The translations under genes were made by a program, and so were the position numbers. This document shows, piece after piece, positions 12,801 to 27,800 of a stretch of 64,000 nt of DNA (within the stretch, counting starts at the first letter, position 1; each line of letters starts with the position of its first letter). The notes beneath the pieces were generated by a model, which made no database searches, was not told the DNA's origin, and saw nothing but the letters and a program-made list of their open reading frames with translations. Source of the DNA: Carettochelys insculpta (taxonomy: Eukaryota; Chordata; Testudines; Carettochelyidae); NCBI RefSeq assembly GCF_033958435.1, contig NC_134152.1:15672001-15736000 (forward strand), in the 5' to 3' direction.

Positions 12801-15800
12801 CCTCTCTTCCCAAAAACTGTTGTGAAAATTCCTCTTCAGTATGACACAAACTTTCAGGACATTAACAGAATGGTCCACTTCATTAAAGTGCTGGCTGACA
12901 GGTTTGTGAATCAGGAGTGTTTTTATGTCTGTTGTATGCCCATTAATTCTTTGTCTAAGAGAGTTTGAAGTCCGTCCAATATACAAAGCATCAGGGCATT
13001 ATTGGCACATGATGGCATATATGATGTTAGTTGAGGAACATGAGAATGTGCCCGTGATTCTGTGAATAACCTGGTTAAGTCCAGTGATGGTATCTACAGA
13101 ATAGATATGTGGACAAAGTTGGGCCTTGTTGCCAGGAAAAGTTCCAGCACTGGTGTTCCTGCAGTACAGACTGTGGTGGTTGGTGAGAATCCTCATAAGG
13201 TTGGGAGGTTGTCTGTAAGGGAGAACAGGCCTGTCACCTAGGGCCTTCTGGAGCGTGACATCCTGATTAAGGATAGGTTGTAGGTCTTTAATAATGCGTT
13301 GCAGTGGTTTGAGTTGGGGGCTGTAGGTGACCAGTGGTGTTCTGTTTTTGGCTTTTTTGGGCCTATCTTGGAGTAGCTGGTCTCTGGTTATTTGTCTGGC
13401 CATGTCAATTTGTTTTTTTATTTCTCCTGGTGGGTAATTCAGGTTTATAAATATTTGGTAAAGTTCTTGTAGTTTTCGGTCTCTGTCAGTAGGATCAGAG
13501 CAAATGCAATTGTACCTAAGGGCTTGACTGTAAACAATGGATCTAGTGGTGTGTGCAGGATGGAAACTAGAAGCGTGTATGTAAGTATAGCAATCAGTGG
13601 GTTTCCAGTAGCGTGTGATACCAATCAGGCCATCCTTGATTTGTACTGTAGTGTCCAGGAAATGTCTCTATCACATGGAGTAGTTGAGGCATAAGTTGAT
13701 AGTGGGGTGCAGATTGTTAGCCTCTGTGGAATTCTTCTAGAGTCTCTATACATAGGTCCAAATCATAAAGATGTCATCAATGTATTGTAAGTAGAGGAGG
13801 GAAATAGGGGACGAGAGCTGAGGAATCATTGTCCAAGGTCAGCCATAAATATTAGTATATTGTGGGACCATGCAGGTCCCGTAGCAGTTCCTCTAATCTG
13901 GAGGTATAAATTGAGAGTGAGAACAAAGTTACAGAGGTCAGACACCAGATTGGCTGTGGTGACAACAGGGATGGTATTCCTGAGCACATGTAATCCATCT
14001 TCGTGTGGAATAGTAGTATACAGAGCCCTTAAATCCATGGTGGCAAGGATAGTGTTGTCAAGAACTTTTACAATGTTTTGTAATTTCCTCAGGAAGTCAG
14101 TGGTACCTCAGAGATCACTGGGAGTGTTGGTGGCATAGGGTTTGAGGAGGGAATCCACGTAACTGGATAGTCCGGTGTTAAGGGTGCCAATTACCCGAAA
14201 TGATAGGGCATCCAGGGTTTCCAGCTTTGTGGATTTTGGGAAGTAAATAGAATAATCCAGGTTGGGGCTCAGATGGTGTGTCTGAGTGAATAAGGTCCCG
14301 AGTAGCAGCAGGGAGTTCCTTAAGTAGTAGTAGTAATTTCTTGTGGAATTCCAAAGTAGGATCAGAGGAGAGTGAGGTCTGTAAAATCTGGTGTTGGAGA
14401 GTTGTCTGGCTGCCTTCTGTTCGTAGTCTGACTTATTCATGATGTCAGCGGCACCCCCTTTGTCAGCTGGTTTGATTATAATGTCTGCGTTATTTTTGAG
14501 TCTCTGGACAGCATAGCATTCAGCATAGTTGAGACTGTGTCTCATTTGGTATTGTTTGCATATGTCAGTCCGAACACGGTTGCAGAATCACTATGTAGAA
14601 ATCCAGACTTTCACTACGACTGTTGGCGGAGTCCACATAAAGTTGTTGTTCTTTTGGTGTTGGTGTGCGGGGGTCAAGAGAGTCACAATGTTTTTCACAG
14701 GTGCGTTGGAAGAATTCCTTTAGATGGAGGCAGCGAAAGAAGGCTTCAAGGTCATCACAGAATTGTATTAAGTTTGTGGAGGAACTGGGGCAGAAGGAAA
14801 GACCCCGGGATAACAGAGACTCTTCTGCTGGGCTGAGTTGGTAGCTGGAAAGGCTAACAATACTGTTAGCTGAGCTGCTGTTGTAGTCGTAGTATCTTGA
14901 GGTATGAAGTAATTTAGAAAATTTATTCTCTTTTCCTTTTTGTAGGAAGTGGAAGTGTGTTTTATAAATTTCTTGTCTAGTACAAGTAAAGCCTCATTCT
15001 GTGGAGTCTTGCGTGGATGCTTGATTCTTGATGAGAATTTCAAGTTCAGAGAGAGTTGTTTTTTAATCTTTTGTTTATTGTAAAGATTTTGAACAAGTGG
15101 TTCCTCAGTTTCTTAGAGAGCGTGTGGCACAGATGCTCGCTGTAGTCAGTGTAGTACATTGATTGTAATGGGTTTTTCACTGTCAGTCCTCTGGGTTATT
15201 TTGTTATTGTATAAATTGTTAGTCTTTAAAGTGCTACTAGACTGCTTTTTTGATAGTATATAGACCAGCACAGCTATCTCTCTGTTACTACTGCAAAAAG
15301 GTGGATGACAGTCAGATTTGTGGTGCTGACCTCTTCCCTTCCTCTTCCCAGGAAATGTAAGGACAGAAGGCTTTCAATGTGCAAGCTCTGGGCATGGGAA
15401 GCCCTTTCTCCAGCCAGCAGGCAAAGCAGCACTCACCCTCCCTCTCCTTGAGGTGCCAATATCAGCCTGGAAGAGGAGTATGAGCACTGCGCTAGTTTGG
15501 GGGAAGTGGGGGAAGAAGAGCGAGGACTGCGAAGGAATTTTTCCTTCACCCCTACATAATAGCTTCAGTGCAGTGACTTTTTTTCCCTTAATCCCCTGCC
15601 CCCCTCTCTCTCTCTCTCACAGTGCCAAGGTGGAACTTTTCTGGTGAGGAGAAAAGATGGTTTTGCTATATGTTGCAACTGATTTTGTAAGTGTGGGTAA
15701 ATGTCCAGTGTAGATACTCAGGGTAAGGCATCCAGTGACCAGAGACATGGTGTGCTAAAAAGACTTAAAAGGAGGTGCCATTTAAAGGAATGGGCTGAGA

Positions 15801-18800
15801 CTCACCACCCAATAAGTTTGTTTTTTATTTTTTTTTTAAAGACAAAAAATTATAAATTAGAGGAAGTCTGTGCTCTAAATGGTTACACTGGTTTTGCCTA
15901 AAACCATCTGGAAATATTAAAAATACCTATCAGTTGTTTTTGTTAAATCAGAAAAAGCAATAGAGCTTCATTTCTAATAAAAATGCACATGCTTACTTTA
16001 TATGCAGAATTAAAATATTTCATTTAGTTTTGCACTCATGTTCAAGTTTCTGTATTAAGTCAGTGAAAACTACATCAATATTTCAAACTTACCTTTACAT
16101 ATATAATAGGGTCCCACATATTGAGTCTTTGTTGGTCTTGGACGTATTTTTTTCCATGATTTATCTTCAGAATTCTTTATTTTGCCAATTAAAACATCCT
16201 TTTTACATTTATGTTCTAAATTGGGGTAATAAGTGAAATCCAGTAACTTCGGACCTAAAATAATTGAAAAGTTGCTTATGGTTTACTTAAACTACAAGTA
16301 AAAGTAAAACTGTGGTACTTTGTATTCAGGTGCATGCCCAAATATGAAATGCATGAACAAACAAGAATTTTTACTTGCATCAATAAATTAAAAGAGCCAA
16401 AATAATTTTCAATAACAGAGGTGGGAAGGAAGAGTAGGAAGAAACTGAAAATACTTACAAGAGACCAGGCTCAAGAAAGACAGGCCATTTATAAGATTTT
16501 TACAGTCTTCCTTTGCTTCTACATGGGAACAACTAGCTGTATTTTTTTATTTTTGCATGATGGAGAAAATTTTCACACATTTGTTTTAGACCTTTAATTG
16601 CCCATCTCTAATATAGATGTAATTGAGAGCCATGCAACTAAAATCAGTCAACTAAATATTTCATTTTTATTAGGCTCGAACAGCCAAAGACTAAATTTAA
16701 AGACAGAATGCAAGTCAACTTACGCATTCCACAAGAATACAATATTAGCCCCATCATCTAGTTGATAATGTTTTAACTAACACTAACTAAATACAGGGTT
16801 TAAGACTAGATCTATTTAATTCCAAAGCCACAAATACTATGAACGTATGTACTTCAGGAACGGATTGTAAAAAGTTTCCAATGCTCAGTAACCATAACAG
16901 TCAATAAAGGAGATACAATAACCCACTGAGAAAAGTTGGGGGCATTCCTGTTCAGTTCTCTTTGAACAAAGATTTCATGGTGGAAATGTGTGGTTTCAGA
17001 AATGGCAGGAAAGTCAGGGATGAAAAGAAATGGGGGAAGAAACCAATTCTTTTTTAAAAAGGCCAACATATGGATATATCAATGTTTATCCTTCAGCATT
17101 TTCCAACTGCTTTTCATTAAAATGTCAGGTATACGTGCCATTGCAAAATCACCTTGTTGATCCTCCTTATGCAATACCAGAAGTCATTTTAAACTACAGA
17201 TCAATAAACTGCAAACTACAATAGCTATTCACTAACTATGCCACTGTAAAATTTTGGGAATACTTTGTGTGTGTTTTATTTTCCTCTACTTATATTACAG
17301 AAAATCATTAACCTGAAGAATAGTGCTTGATTTTAAGATCACTCTTGATGGGAAAGAAGTTGATTCTTGAATATAGGCACGTAACAGCAAAAGTTCAGCC
17401 CTCAAAGATTAGTGTGTGAATGACCCAAAATAGGTTAAGACCCTTTGTCAACAAAGTGAAACAAATAATTATCACAATGCTTCCAGACCTGAGCAATAAT
17501 GACCTATATAATTCATCTGAAAGAAAGATAAAACAGATGTGACGCAAAGGTTACCAGATAATTTGAACTGCAGTTCAATTCCCCATGACCAGAGTGGATA
17601 CTGCAAGTTTTTAAGTCTTGCGCAAAGGTGCCTTTCTCCATAGAACCCCGAGGGTTGGAAGGAAAGGGAATACGGAGTATGTAGGCTAGGGCTATTGCCC
17701 TATCTTGAAATCACTTCCACAGCAAATTGCGTAAGATTTTGAGGTAACTTATATTGAACTCTGTACCAGCTACACAGCACTGAAGTTCGAAATAAGTGCT
17801 TACTTCAAACTTCCCACTATCCCTTACACAATGAAGGGTAGTGGGAACGAAATATCACACTCGAAATAGCCCTGCTATTTTGTGTGTCGTATTTGGCCAC
17901 AGGTTTTCTATTTCGGGATATGTAAGCCTTCAGATTGGGGAAAGCACGCAGGCTGTGTCTATACTGTCACTCCTCTTTCCAAAGAGGAATGCAAATGAGG
18001 GAAATTAAAAATGCAATGAGGCACCTCTTTACATATCTCATGCTTCATTTGTATAATCTCTTCTTGGAAAAAAGCAGCGTAGACAGTGCTCTTCTGAAAA
18101 TAAAACCCATCTTCAAAAGAACCCCTCTTCCTGAAACAAAAACGGGAAGAAGGTTCTTTCAAAGATGGCATTTATTTTCGAAAGACCCCTGTCCACGCTG
18201 CTTTTGTTTCCCCTTTCAAAATAATCTCTTCCAAAAAGATTATGCAAATTAATCATGAGATATGTAAATCAGTGCCTCATCTGCATTCCTCTTTTGAAAG
18301 AGGAATGCAAGCGTAGACGTAGACATAGACATAATGATTGGAAGGAGTTTTAGAAATTAAGAACCCATTAAGGGCAAGAACACAAAAATCAAGAAAAGGT
18401 AGAAAAATGGTTGCAACTATTTTTTGAGACAATATGCAGATCCATATTTTCTTTGTTGACACACAAGTCAGAACTCAGAACTTCTAGAAATCATTTAGTA
18501 CAGTGCTATAGATAAATATGTATTTATCTATCAAACTAACTTCCCGTGCACCATACCTGTTTTGATGAAACATAATTGGCAGGCCTGTCTTAGTTCGTGT
18601 GTACCTTCCAATGGATTTCTTCCAACAAGTGATGCAGATACAGACATGTTAGCAGTTCCACTGCTAAAAACATGTGAAAAGTCATTCCTAGTTTGACCTG
18701 CAGTTCCCATGTAATCCTCAGTCCCAAATAAAGTACTGGGGCCATTTATCTGCCAGAAGAAACAATATTTAACTTGATCCATCAACCTCATTTTAGTATC

Positions 18801-21800
18801 TTCACAAATACAACTTCGTGAAGGTTTCCCTCAAAACGTCAGTCTTTATATAAAGCTCAGTTGTGAGCCTGACTCCATATCCACACAGGGAGGTAAGGAT
18901 TCCATATCCCCTTCATAGGCTGCATGCATTGTCACACCCCACACTGCAACAGACAAGTTCAGTTGCTGGTGGGCCAAGAGTATGAAAATTATTACCCCCA
19001 CCCCGTTCCACTTATACATCAGTCACTTCTGAGGAGTCCTCTGACAAAAATAAAATGAATTCATAAGCTTAAGATGCAAAACACAACACAGACCAGATTG
19101 TGGCTACGTCTAAACTAGCCAAAAACTTCAAAATGGCCATGCAAATGGCCATTTTGAAGTTTACTAATGAAGCGCTGAAATACATATTCAGCGCCTCATT
19201 AGCATGCAGGTGGCCGCGGCACTTCGAAATTGACGCGGCTCGCCGCCACGCGGCTCATCCAGACAGAGCTCCTTTTCGAAAGGATCCCGGCTACTGTCGA
19301 AGTCCCCCTATTCCCAAAAGCAGATAGAAATAAGGGGACTTCAAAGTAGCTGGGGTCCTTTCGAAAAGGAGCTCTGTCTGGATGAGCCGCGTGGCGGCGA
19401 GCCGCGTCAATTTCGAAGTGCCGCGGCCACCTGCATGCTAATGAGGCGCTGAATATGTATTTCAGCGCTTCATTAGTTAACTTCGAAATGGCCATTTGCA
19501 TGGTAATTTCGAAGTTTTTGGCTAGTGTAGACATGGCGTGTGAGTCTGAGTCACAATAGGGTTACTGCCCTGCGCGTGAACCACTGCAGTTCCATTCTGT
19601 CCCATATTCTGGCTGGACTGCAAGAGGACACACTCATAAAAAAAAAAAAAATTCAAACAGCTGTGATAACTTGGTCATTTTAAGCTTCCGTGCTGCACTC
19701 TGAGAAAATATTTCACAAATTTGAAAACTGGCTACTCTAAGAGATAGTAAAGATAAAGTTTCCCCCATCTAAAATTCACACTGGAGTTTCAGAAAATAGC
19801 ATGGGGGGCTGGTTTGTTTGCTTGTTTGTTTTCTTTTAACTTTCTGTATTAGAATGTTGCTGTGACCTATTCAACAACTACTATTTTCCCACTCTGGTTG
19901 CTACATTTTGATGGTGAACAAAGCAATCAGTAAATTTTTTAAGTGAATATAAAAAAATAGAATTCCTTAAGCCCTCATGACTTATTGTTAATTTTAATCC
20001 ATGCGAAGAAAAATACGAAAAGATACTTACAAGTAAGAGAGAGGAATTATTGCTGTTTACAGTTGCTGTTCCATCTCTAGAAACTGAACTAGACAGATCT
20101 GGATGGTGATTAAGAAATAATTTTTCAGTTATTTCCCCTCTCTGCACTTTTTATTCAGTTAAAGAATTTGCACAGGCTACATAGGTGACAGGGCAATTTC
20201 TTTTCCCACTAAATGCAAGTGGCTTGTGGTCTCTGGACAGAAAAACCAAGGTAAGACATGCTGAGTTAGCTAACCTTTATTAGCAGCCTCACAGAACACG
20301 TGAGAACTGAAGAAGTCCAGTATACAAAAGATGGGCAGAACAAGCAACAGTTAGCCTTCAAATCCTTGCTTGAAGACATGGTAAGGGAGAGTCAGTCTAC
20401 CAAAATTTTGAAATAGCCATTCTTCTACAAAGAATGCACAACTACAAAATTTTTGAGTGATACAGAGGATTTATATTTTTCATCTCTGGTTCACTGCATA
20501 TTTCTTTTTATTGATTCAGCTCATCACCGATATTAGTATTCACAATCACTTATACCTATTTAGATTCAATGTTAAGCACATTTCTAAACAGATCTTTCAT
20601 GGATTTTTTTTCCAGTGTGCACCCTCCATTGTATAGTCTTTAGCATCTTGGGGAAAAAAATGTCCCATTTCTTTATTCCAATTTAACTCAGGCACATAAA
20701 TACCCAATCCCACTCAATAAAAACACTTTCCCTCCCAGGTTTTGGAACCCACAAGGGAACAGGAAAAAGAAGACACCCACAAGACATCTGCTGTAGAGAC
20801 CTGAAGGCAGATGCTAAAAAGGCAGAACACACCTGCTCAGAACTGGAAATGATTGCCCAGAACAAGGGACAATGGTGAATGATCATCAATGGCCTATGCT
20901 CCACGATGCAGGAGTGGAAGAGGCTTACTACTACTACTACTCCCTCTCAGGTTAATTTAGGTTATATGAACAGCACCAAAACATTAGGAAAATCTATTAG
21001 TTAGTGCAAATCCAGCAGAGAGTGTCTAGAACACATTTATGTACATAACATGAACAGATGCTTTATTTTTAATTCCTGGTGACAGTATATATTGACTATA
21101 CATCTGATACATTTAAAGCAGAGGCAAATCAAACTGCCTGAATATTTGACCACATACCTTTTCTGTTTAAGCTAATGAATTCAGATCACAGTCATTCACA
21201 GACCTCTCTACTACAGTAAAATTGAACAGGGTATAACTTCAGAGTCGTTCCTTACCTCTTTTTGAGTCACTGACTGAAAAGGTATTTAAAGAAGAACAAA
21301 AATTCTCCAAAGAAGAAGCCAGAGGTTGGGAATACATCTCTGAAAATGAGGCTGCTGGAACAAATCCTGCACCAACTGGTAAAGTTCCTAGCAAAGTTGT
21401 GGAGAATGCTATATTAGGAGCTACACTAGCTGATGGAATGGGTCCTCTGACTATTGAGATTTGCTGGAAAAAAATAAAAATAAATATTTTTACTAAAAAT
21501 ATTCATTCATAAAAAAAATTTCAGAAAGATTAAGTGGTCTGCAAAGTAGTTTTTAGTATACTGCTTTCAGCATAAAAAGCTCTCTGCATGTCAAAAGACC
21601 ATTTTTAACTCTAGTCCTTCAGTCTGAATTACTTTGGTTCCTGATGCTGCAGAGACTTACACATGTTTAACTTTAATAGAACTATTCACTACATAACTTC
21701 AGTAGACCTAATCACAATATGCAAAGTTAAGTACAGCTTTAAACCCTCTACAGGATCAGAACTCTAGAGTTTAATCTCTAAATACCTTTAAAATACTCAA

Positions 21801-24800
21801 AGAGGTAGCAGACATTAGACAGACCTTAACAAAATCTAGTGGAATTTTAAGAACTCTAACAGAGTAAATTGCATTTCCTAGTGGCTCAGTGTGCAAATTT
21901 GTCTCCTAAAACTTTTTACTTTGCAATATGTATTTCAGAAATTTAGAACCTTATTTTTTCTCATTTTATTTTGAAGTACTGACAGTTAATTATCCAGATT
22001 ATGACTTCTGGATAACGTTGCTTTAGAAAAAGTACTTTAAGACAGAGAAACTTCAAAAGAAACTCAAAAGAGACCTTTATTCACCTAGTGCAGTAACTGA
22101 GGTTCTTCAAGGTGGTTGTCCCTGTGAGTGCTCCACATCAGCTGTCTTCGTGACTTGCACATATAATCGGAGATATGTAGTGGCAGTACCTCGGGTGGTG
22201 ACAGCCACCTCATGCTACTGCAAGTGGTTAAGCAGCACATGTTGCCAATCATTCCTTCCCTACCCCAGGGAAACAGAGCGCGACTCCAAAACAAAGGGGA
22301 GAAGGAAGGGTCATGAACAGGGACAATCGTTTTGACGAACCTCAGTTATTGCACCAGGTGAGTAACCTTCCTTTCCTTTTCAAGGAGTGTCCCTGTGAGT
22401 GGCTCTACATTGGGTAACTACGGAATGGTACTTTTGTTTGGAAGGAGAGGCTTCAGATCTTGTGTTCTAATAGTACAAAATCCCCAAATTGTGCATTCAC
22501 TAATGAATGTTGTTCTAGGCCACTGTATGTGATAAATGTATAGATGGAGAGCCATGTAAGTGCTCTGTAAATGTCTGTAATTGGAAAACCAGAGGCTTAG
22601 ATACTGCTTTTGCTGAGTGAGTGAGTGTAGACAGCAGGAGATGCTGGAACACTGCTCTGGTCATAGCGCAGGAAGATGCACTGCAAATTCCACTTGGAGA
22701 ATCTGATTGGATGTGGGTTCACCTTTGGATTGTTTGGCAATGGACAGGAAGAGAGACATGGTGATTTTCTAAACATCTTTGTCATTTCCAAGTACAATGC
22801 AAGGGCTCTGTGGATGTCGAGAATGTGGAGGGTAGAAGCCCAGGAGGCAACATGGGGTTTGGGGAAAAACACAGGTAAGTACATAGCCTGATTCAGGTGA
22901 GAAGACGACCTTTTGGTAGAAGTTTTAGATGGGATCGTAAGATGACATTTTTTGAAATGTCGTGTAGGGAGGGTCTGCCGTAAGAACAACTAGTTCACCT
23001 ATTCTCCTTCCTTATTATAATAACCACTGTCAGAAGACTTGCATTGAAAAATCCACTAACAAACATGTTGCCATAGGTTCATATAGTTTTCCTGTGAATG
23101 TGTGGTATATGATGTTAAGGTCCCATATTGACACAGGCTTCTCATGACAGGTGTCTGAGGGATATTATTTGCTCCCTTCATAATTATTTGGTCATTGATC
23201 ATTGGTGAAAATGAGGTAGATTCAGAAGTTAAAATAGGAAAAGAAGAAATAAAAATAAACAGACAAGTTAGAGGTCTTCAAGTCACCAAGGCCTGATGAA
23301 ATGCATCCTAGAATACTCAGAAAGCTGACTGAGGCGATGTCGTCTTTGAACAGTCATAGAAGACAGGAGAGATCCCTGAAGACTGAAAAAGAGCAAAACA
23401 TTTCCCTTTCTATAGATGGGCACTATAAGGACTACCCAAGAAACTACAGACTAGTCAGCTAACTTCTATACTAAGAAATCTACAGTAAACTCTTTCCAGC
23501 AGCCCTAGGACCAGGAGTTCGCAGGATAGCCAAAGATCCTGGATAATAGAGAGGTATATATCTAGCAATGCATAACACTAAAGAAAAACAAGGTTGGATA
23601 TTAAGAAAATAAAAACATATCCAGAGTGCATTTACAAACAACAGTAGTATTATACCATAAACTTTTTCTGTATTCCTGCATTTATATTCACTATAGTGAA
23701 CTTACGGAAAATGTAACTAAAATTTGCTTATAGTTAAAATGCCAGTTGAGAGTTCTGGGTGAGAGAATGCCAGTTAAGAGAGTTTAGTGTATTTGCAAAC
23801 ATCTGGCTGATAATAAGGTGATAAGTATCATTCAGCATGGACAAGTACAAGTACTGAAGGAACCAACCAGGGGCCATGCGCAGTGGGACCTGTTGCTCCC
23901 AAACAGGGAAAAAGTAGTAGGAGAAATAGAAGTGGCTGGCAACCTGCAGAAATCATGGCTAGGATCACCTTGTTGAAATGTTTGGCAAGTCCTAGTCTGA
24001 GGCACAATATATAGGCAGAGTTACACACCAAACACCAGAAAAAAAGATCTGATTGTATGTTTTGAGTGCAGTTTGCAACTCTTGATAAGGGTTGTTTTTA
24101 CTTCCTCAGATCACTACTGATTGAGGATGGTTAGGAGCCATATATGGAGTTACAGAACAGTGATGGGTGGGTGATGGACCCATTCTACATCAAGAGGAGT
24201 TTGTGGGAGAAGTAATGGTGTTCCATTCCCATTAGAGCAAGGTAGAGACTACATGCCTCGACTATCAATATAACCTGGATTCTATCTTGTAGCACACAAC
24301 TCATTAGTGGAATGGGGAGAGAAGGTATACATGAAAGATAAGTTCCATTTGATGAGGAGGACATCCCCCAGTGAATGACACCCAAGTTCTCCTTGGGAGC
24401 AGTACTTCAGGCATTTTGAATTGCAAGCTGTTGCAAAATAGGTCTCTCATTGGCTATCCCCAATGCTGAAATATGGTGGTGAATACATGGGAATCCACAT
24501 CCCATTCGTGGTTTTCGTAAAAGAGGCTGTTTAGGTGGTCTGCAATGGCATTCTGTTGCCCAGGAAATACGCTGTGGACATGTTTATGTGACTGGCTATG
24601 CACCATTGCCATAAGCAGATGAAGTAGGAGGGCAAAGCATGCTCATATCAGCTATGCACAGAGGCTATGTACAACATGCATGCCATGCTGTCTTTGATGA
24701 AATTATCGCAGATACATGGGAAGTGCTACTAAGTCCACTCAAAGATCTAGGACACTGATGTGTAGGGAGGTTTTTGCTACTGACCAGCATGTTTGGATCA

Positions 24801-27800
24801 GGTAGTCAGCTATACGTACTCCCCAATCTTTCAGAGATGTATCCATGGTAAGTATGATGGAAGAGGAGTTTTGCTGGAATGGGACCTGTTGGCATACGTT
24901 TTGTGGTTAAAGCCACCTTTAAAGAAAGTGCTTGACTCCTCTGAGCACGCTGAGAAGTTTTAGCAGGAAGTGTTTGTGGGGTTTCTAACAAGTTTGAAGC
25001 CATTCCTGTAGCTTACAAGTGAGGCAACATTTTAACCTGTGGGTAACCTGGTATTTTGTCTGGATCCAGGCTTGGGCAGGAATGAGAATGAAGCTGAAAA
25101 TAAACTCATGATTTTTATTATACTTGAGATAATTAAAAGGGGAGAAGTAACTGAGGTATGAAAGTTTAACTAAAAAGGGAGAAGTTATCTAGTGGTTGTG
25201 AGGAGTACCCAGGAGCTGCTGCGCATTCCAACTTAAGTCTTAGGTGGTAGAAAAAGAACAAACTGGAGGAACAGTCGTTGGAGTAGTGCAAAGCAGTTGC
25301 TGTGCATGTGCCGTCACCCCAGGTACTGCTGCTACCAATTTCCAACTGTCAGCATAAGGTCCCAACACCCCTAATGTGGAGGACCCACAGGGACGCTCCT
25401 GGAAGAACCAAACCTTCTTCTCAGTTGTGTCAACTCAACACAAGATAAAACTCTTTACTACAATCTCATAAGTACATTATATTAATAGTATAATTTTAAT
25501 TAGACTTTCTGTTTCATGGAGATTATTATTCAATTTACAGTTACAATCTGTTCAAGAACTGACATGGATCCTTTACTTCTACCTATTAAAAAAATCTTGC
25601 ATTATCAAAAATAACCCTTTACGCTGAAGTTAACATATCAACATACTGGTTTTTTCCTAAAGGGAAGTTTTGGGTCCCCTCCCCTTCTCACCCACTCAAA
25701 TGGGCACCGGAGAGTAGCCAAGTTTATAAGGGACAGCATATTTTTGCCAGCAGTTCATTTTTAGGTAATTTTAGAAGTGTCAGATACATACCATCTGATC
25801 CTTGTGACCACTACTTAGTATCTCTGTTCCAGAGCAACAACATGTAACATCTCAATCACTAACATTGCTTCATCTTTATTACCTGGGAAGCGTTGGTCTG
25901 ATAACGCTTTCACTATGCCAAGAATAAACTGAAAACATGACATTTCTTGGAAATTCTATTACAGTTGGAGATATGGTGCAATTTGATTGTAATAATGCCT
26001 ATTCTGTCTGCACACTTAGTTGAGTCTGCTTACGCAAATAAATAAAAAAAGCCATGAAGGGATTTCTTTTTTAAATAAATTAATAAAATGAAAAACAAGT
26101 TTACCGTTACATTTTCATCTGAATCAGGCACAGAATCAAGTAATTCATCAAGTTCTTCCCCAATACTAATATCATCTCCATCTCCACTATCTAAACATGC
26201 TTCTGGCACAGAAAAAGTAACGTTTCCCCCATTTGCCAGCACTGAGGGAGGCAGGGAAATCTTTTCCATTTGAAGAGGCGTGACAGAAGATATGGATTGT
26301 ACAGGTATTGAGGCCAAGTCATTTGACAATTCCTGGGCAAAGTTTGAGGAAACCGCAGAAAGTGTCTCTTGTTTTTCCTCTAATAAATCTGAAACAGGAA
26401 ATTTGGGAAAGAAACCAAAAACTTTTAGTCCAAGTTATGAAAAAAAAAATTCACCAATTTTAATCAGGCACAAATATATTTTGCCTTAGAGAAATTTAAT
26501 TTTCAAATAAATGATACCAAATGTTGTATTAACCAATTCACTTAAGAAAATATTCAGATGTGTATACTAGATAGTTTGCATATTCAGATATACAAAGCAG
26601 GCAGAGTCAGAGATTTGTGGCCTAAGCACGGTGTGCGATAATTTAATTCTGCCTTCCAACATCCACTCCTTCACACTATTATTTTAAGTTACAGAAGTTA
26701 ACAGAACACCACAATATTTAAAAACAGTAACAAAGTCAGGAAATTAATAAACTTTGTACAGCCACCTTAACCTATATTCTCTTACGTGTATACATGCAAC
26801 TTTCACCCAAATCCCTTAAAAACCCACACACCTATCACACAGTCTACTAAGTATACTTTGCTGGCAAATTAAACTTTTCTAGTAAGAAGAAATATATGAA
26901 GTTATTTCTTGGGGTGATTTGAGAAAATGTTTTGATCTGCTCAGTTCAGATACATTTTATGTGAATGACAAACACATTGGCTCTGCAGTCTGTTTCTAGC
27001 TTCCTTTGATTAAGCAAGACTCACCTGACTCAATATCTTCCACAGAAGAATTTGAATTCTGTAAGTAAGTAAAACATTAATCAATTAACTTGAAGAGCAA
27101 CAAGACCCTTCAAGCATACATTTTAAGTTATGTTCTCAATCTAAGTTTAATTTAAAATTTAGCTTTTGTTATATTTGAGAACTCAGACTTTCAAAGAAAA
27201 ATAAAATGGCTCTTCAAAACACAAGCATTCCTTGCAGTACATGAAACCCAAGCACTGCAACCCTAAGAAACTGACATTAACAAGTCAGACTAACTGAATT
27301 GAGTTTCATTTCCTTTTATTTAAATCCAAAACAGTAAAATGAACTATTTTAAAGTATTCATGTTTACTAAGGTAACGTGTTACAACCAGTTCTTGCTAAC
27401 AAAACCTGTTTACAATTATGCGGAATTTACAGGTCTCATAGCACATATTTATTAATGTCTGTGTGATACCTAACTGGTTATCCTTAACATATATGAACCA
27501 TAATACTCACTTGAATATCTGCAGTACTTAAGCTGTCATTAAGTACAGAAAGCAATAAGTAACTGTATCCTTATGAATCAGTAATCTGTCCAGAGTAAAA
27601 ATACAGCACTTTAAATAACTTTTATTCAAGGAAGTTTTTGTACAAAAGATAACTTGGATAGAAGTTATCATGGGATCGAGTAAGGAATTGCATTTGGAGC
27701 ATAGCCAAGCATAAGGTTAGGCAAAAATCTTAATCATTGCCTAAAACATAGAAACTAACCAAATGTTTAACGGGACACTTTCACCTCATTGTAAGAATGC

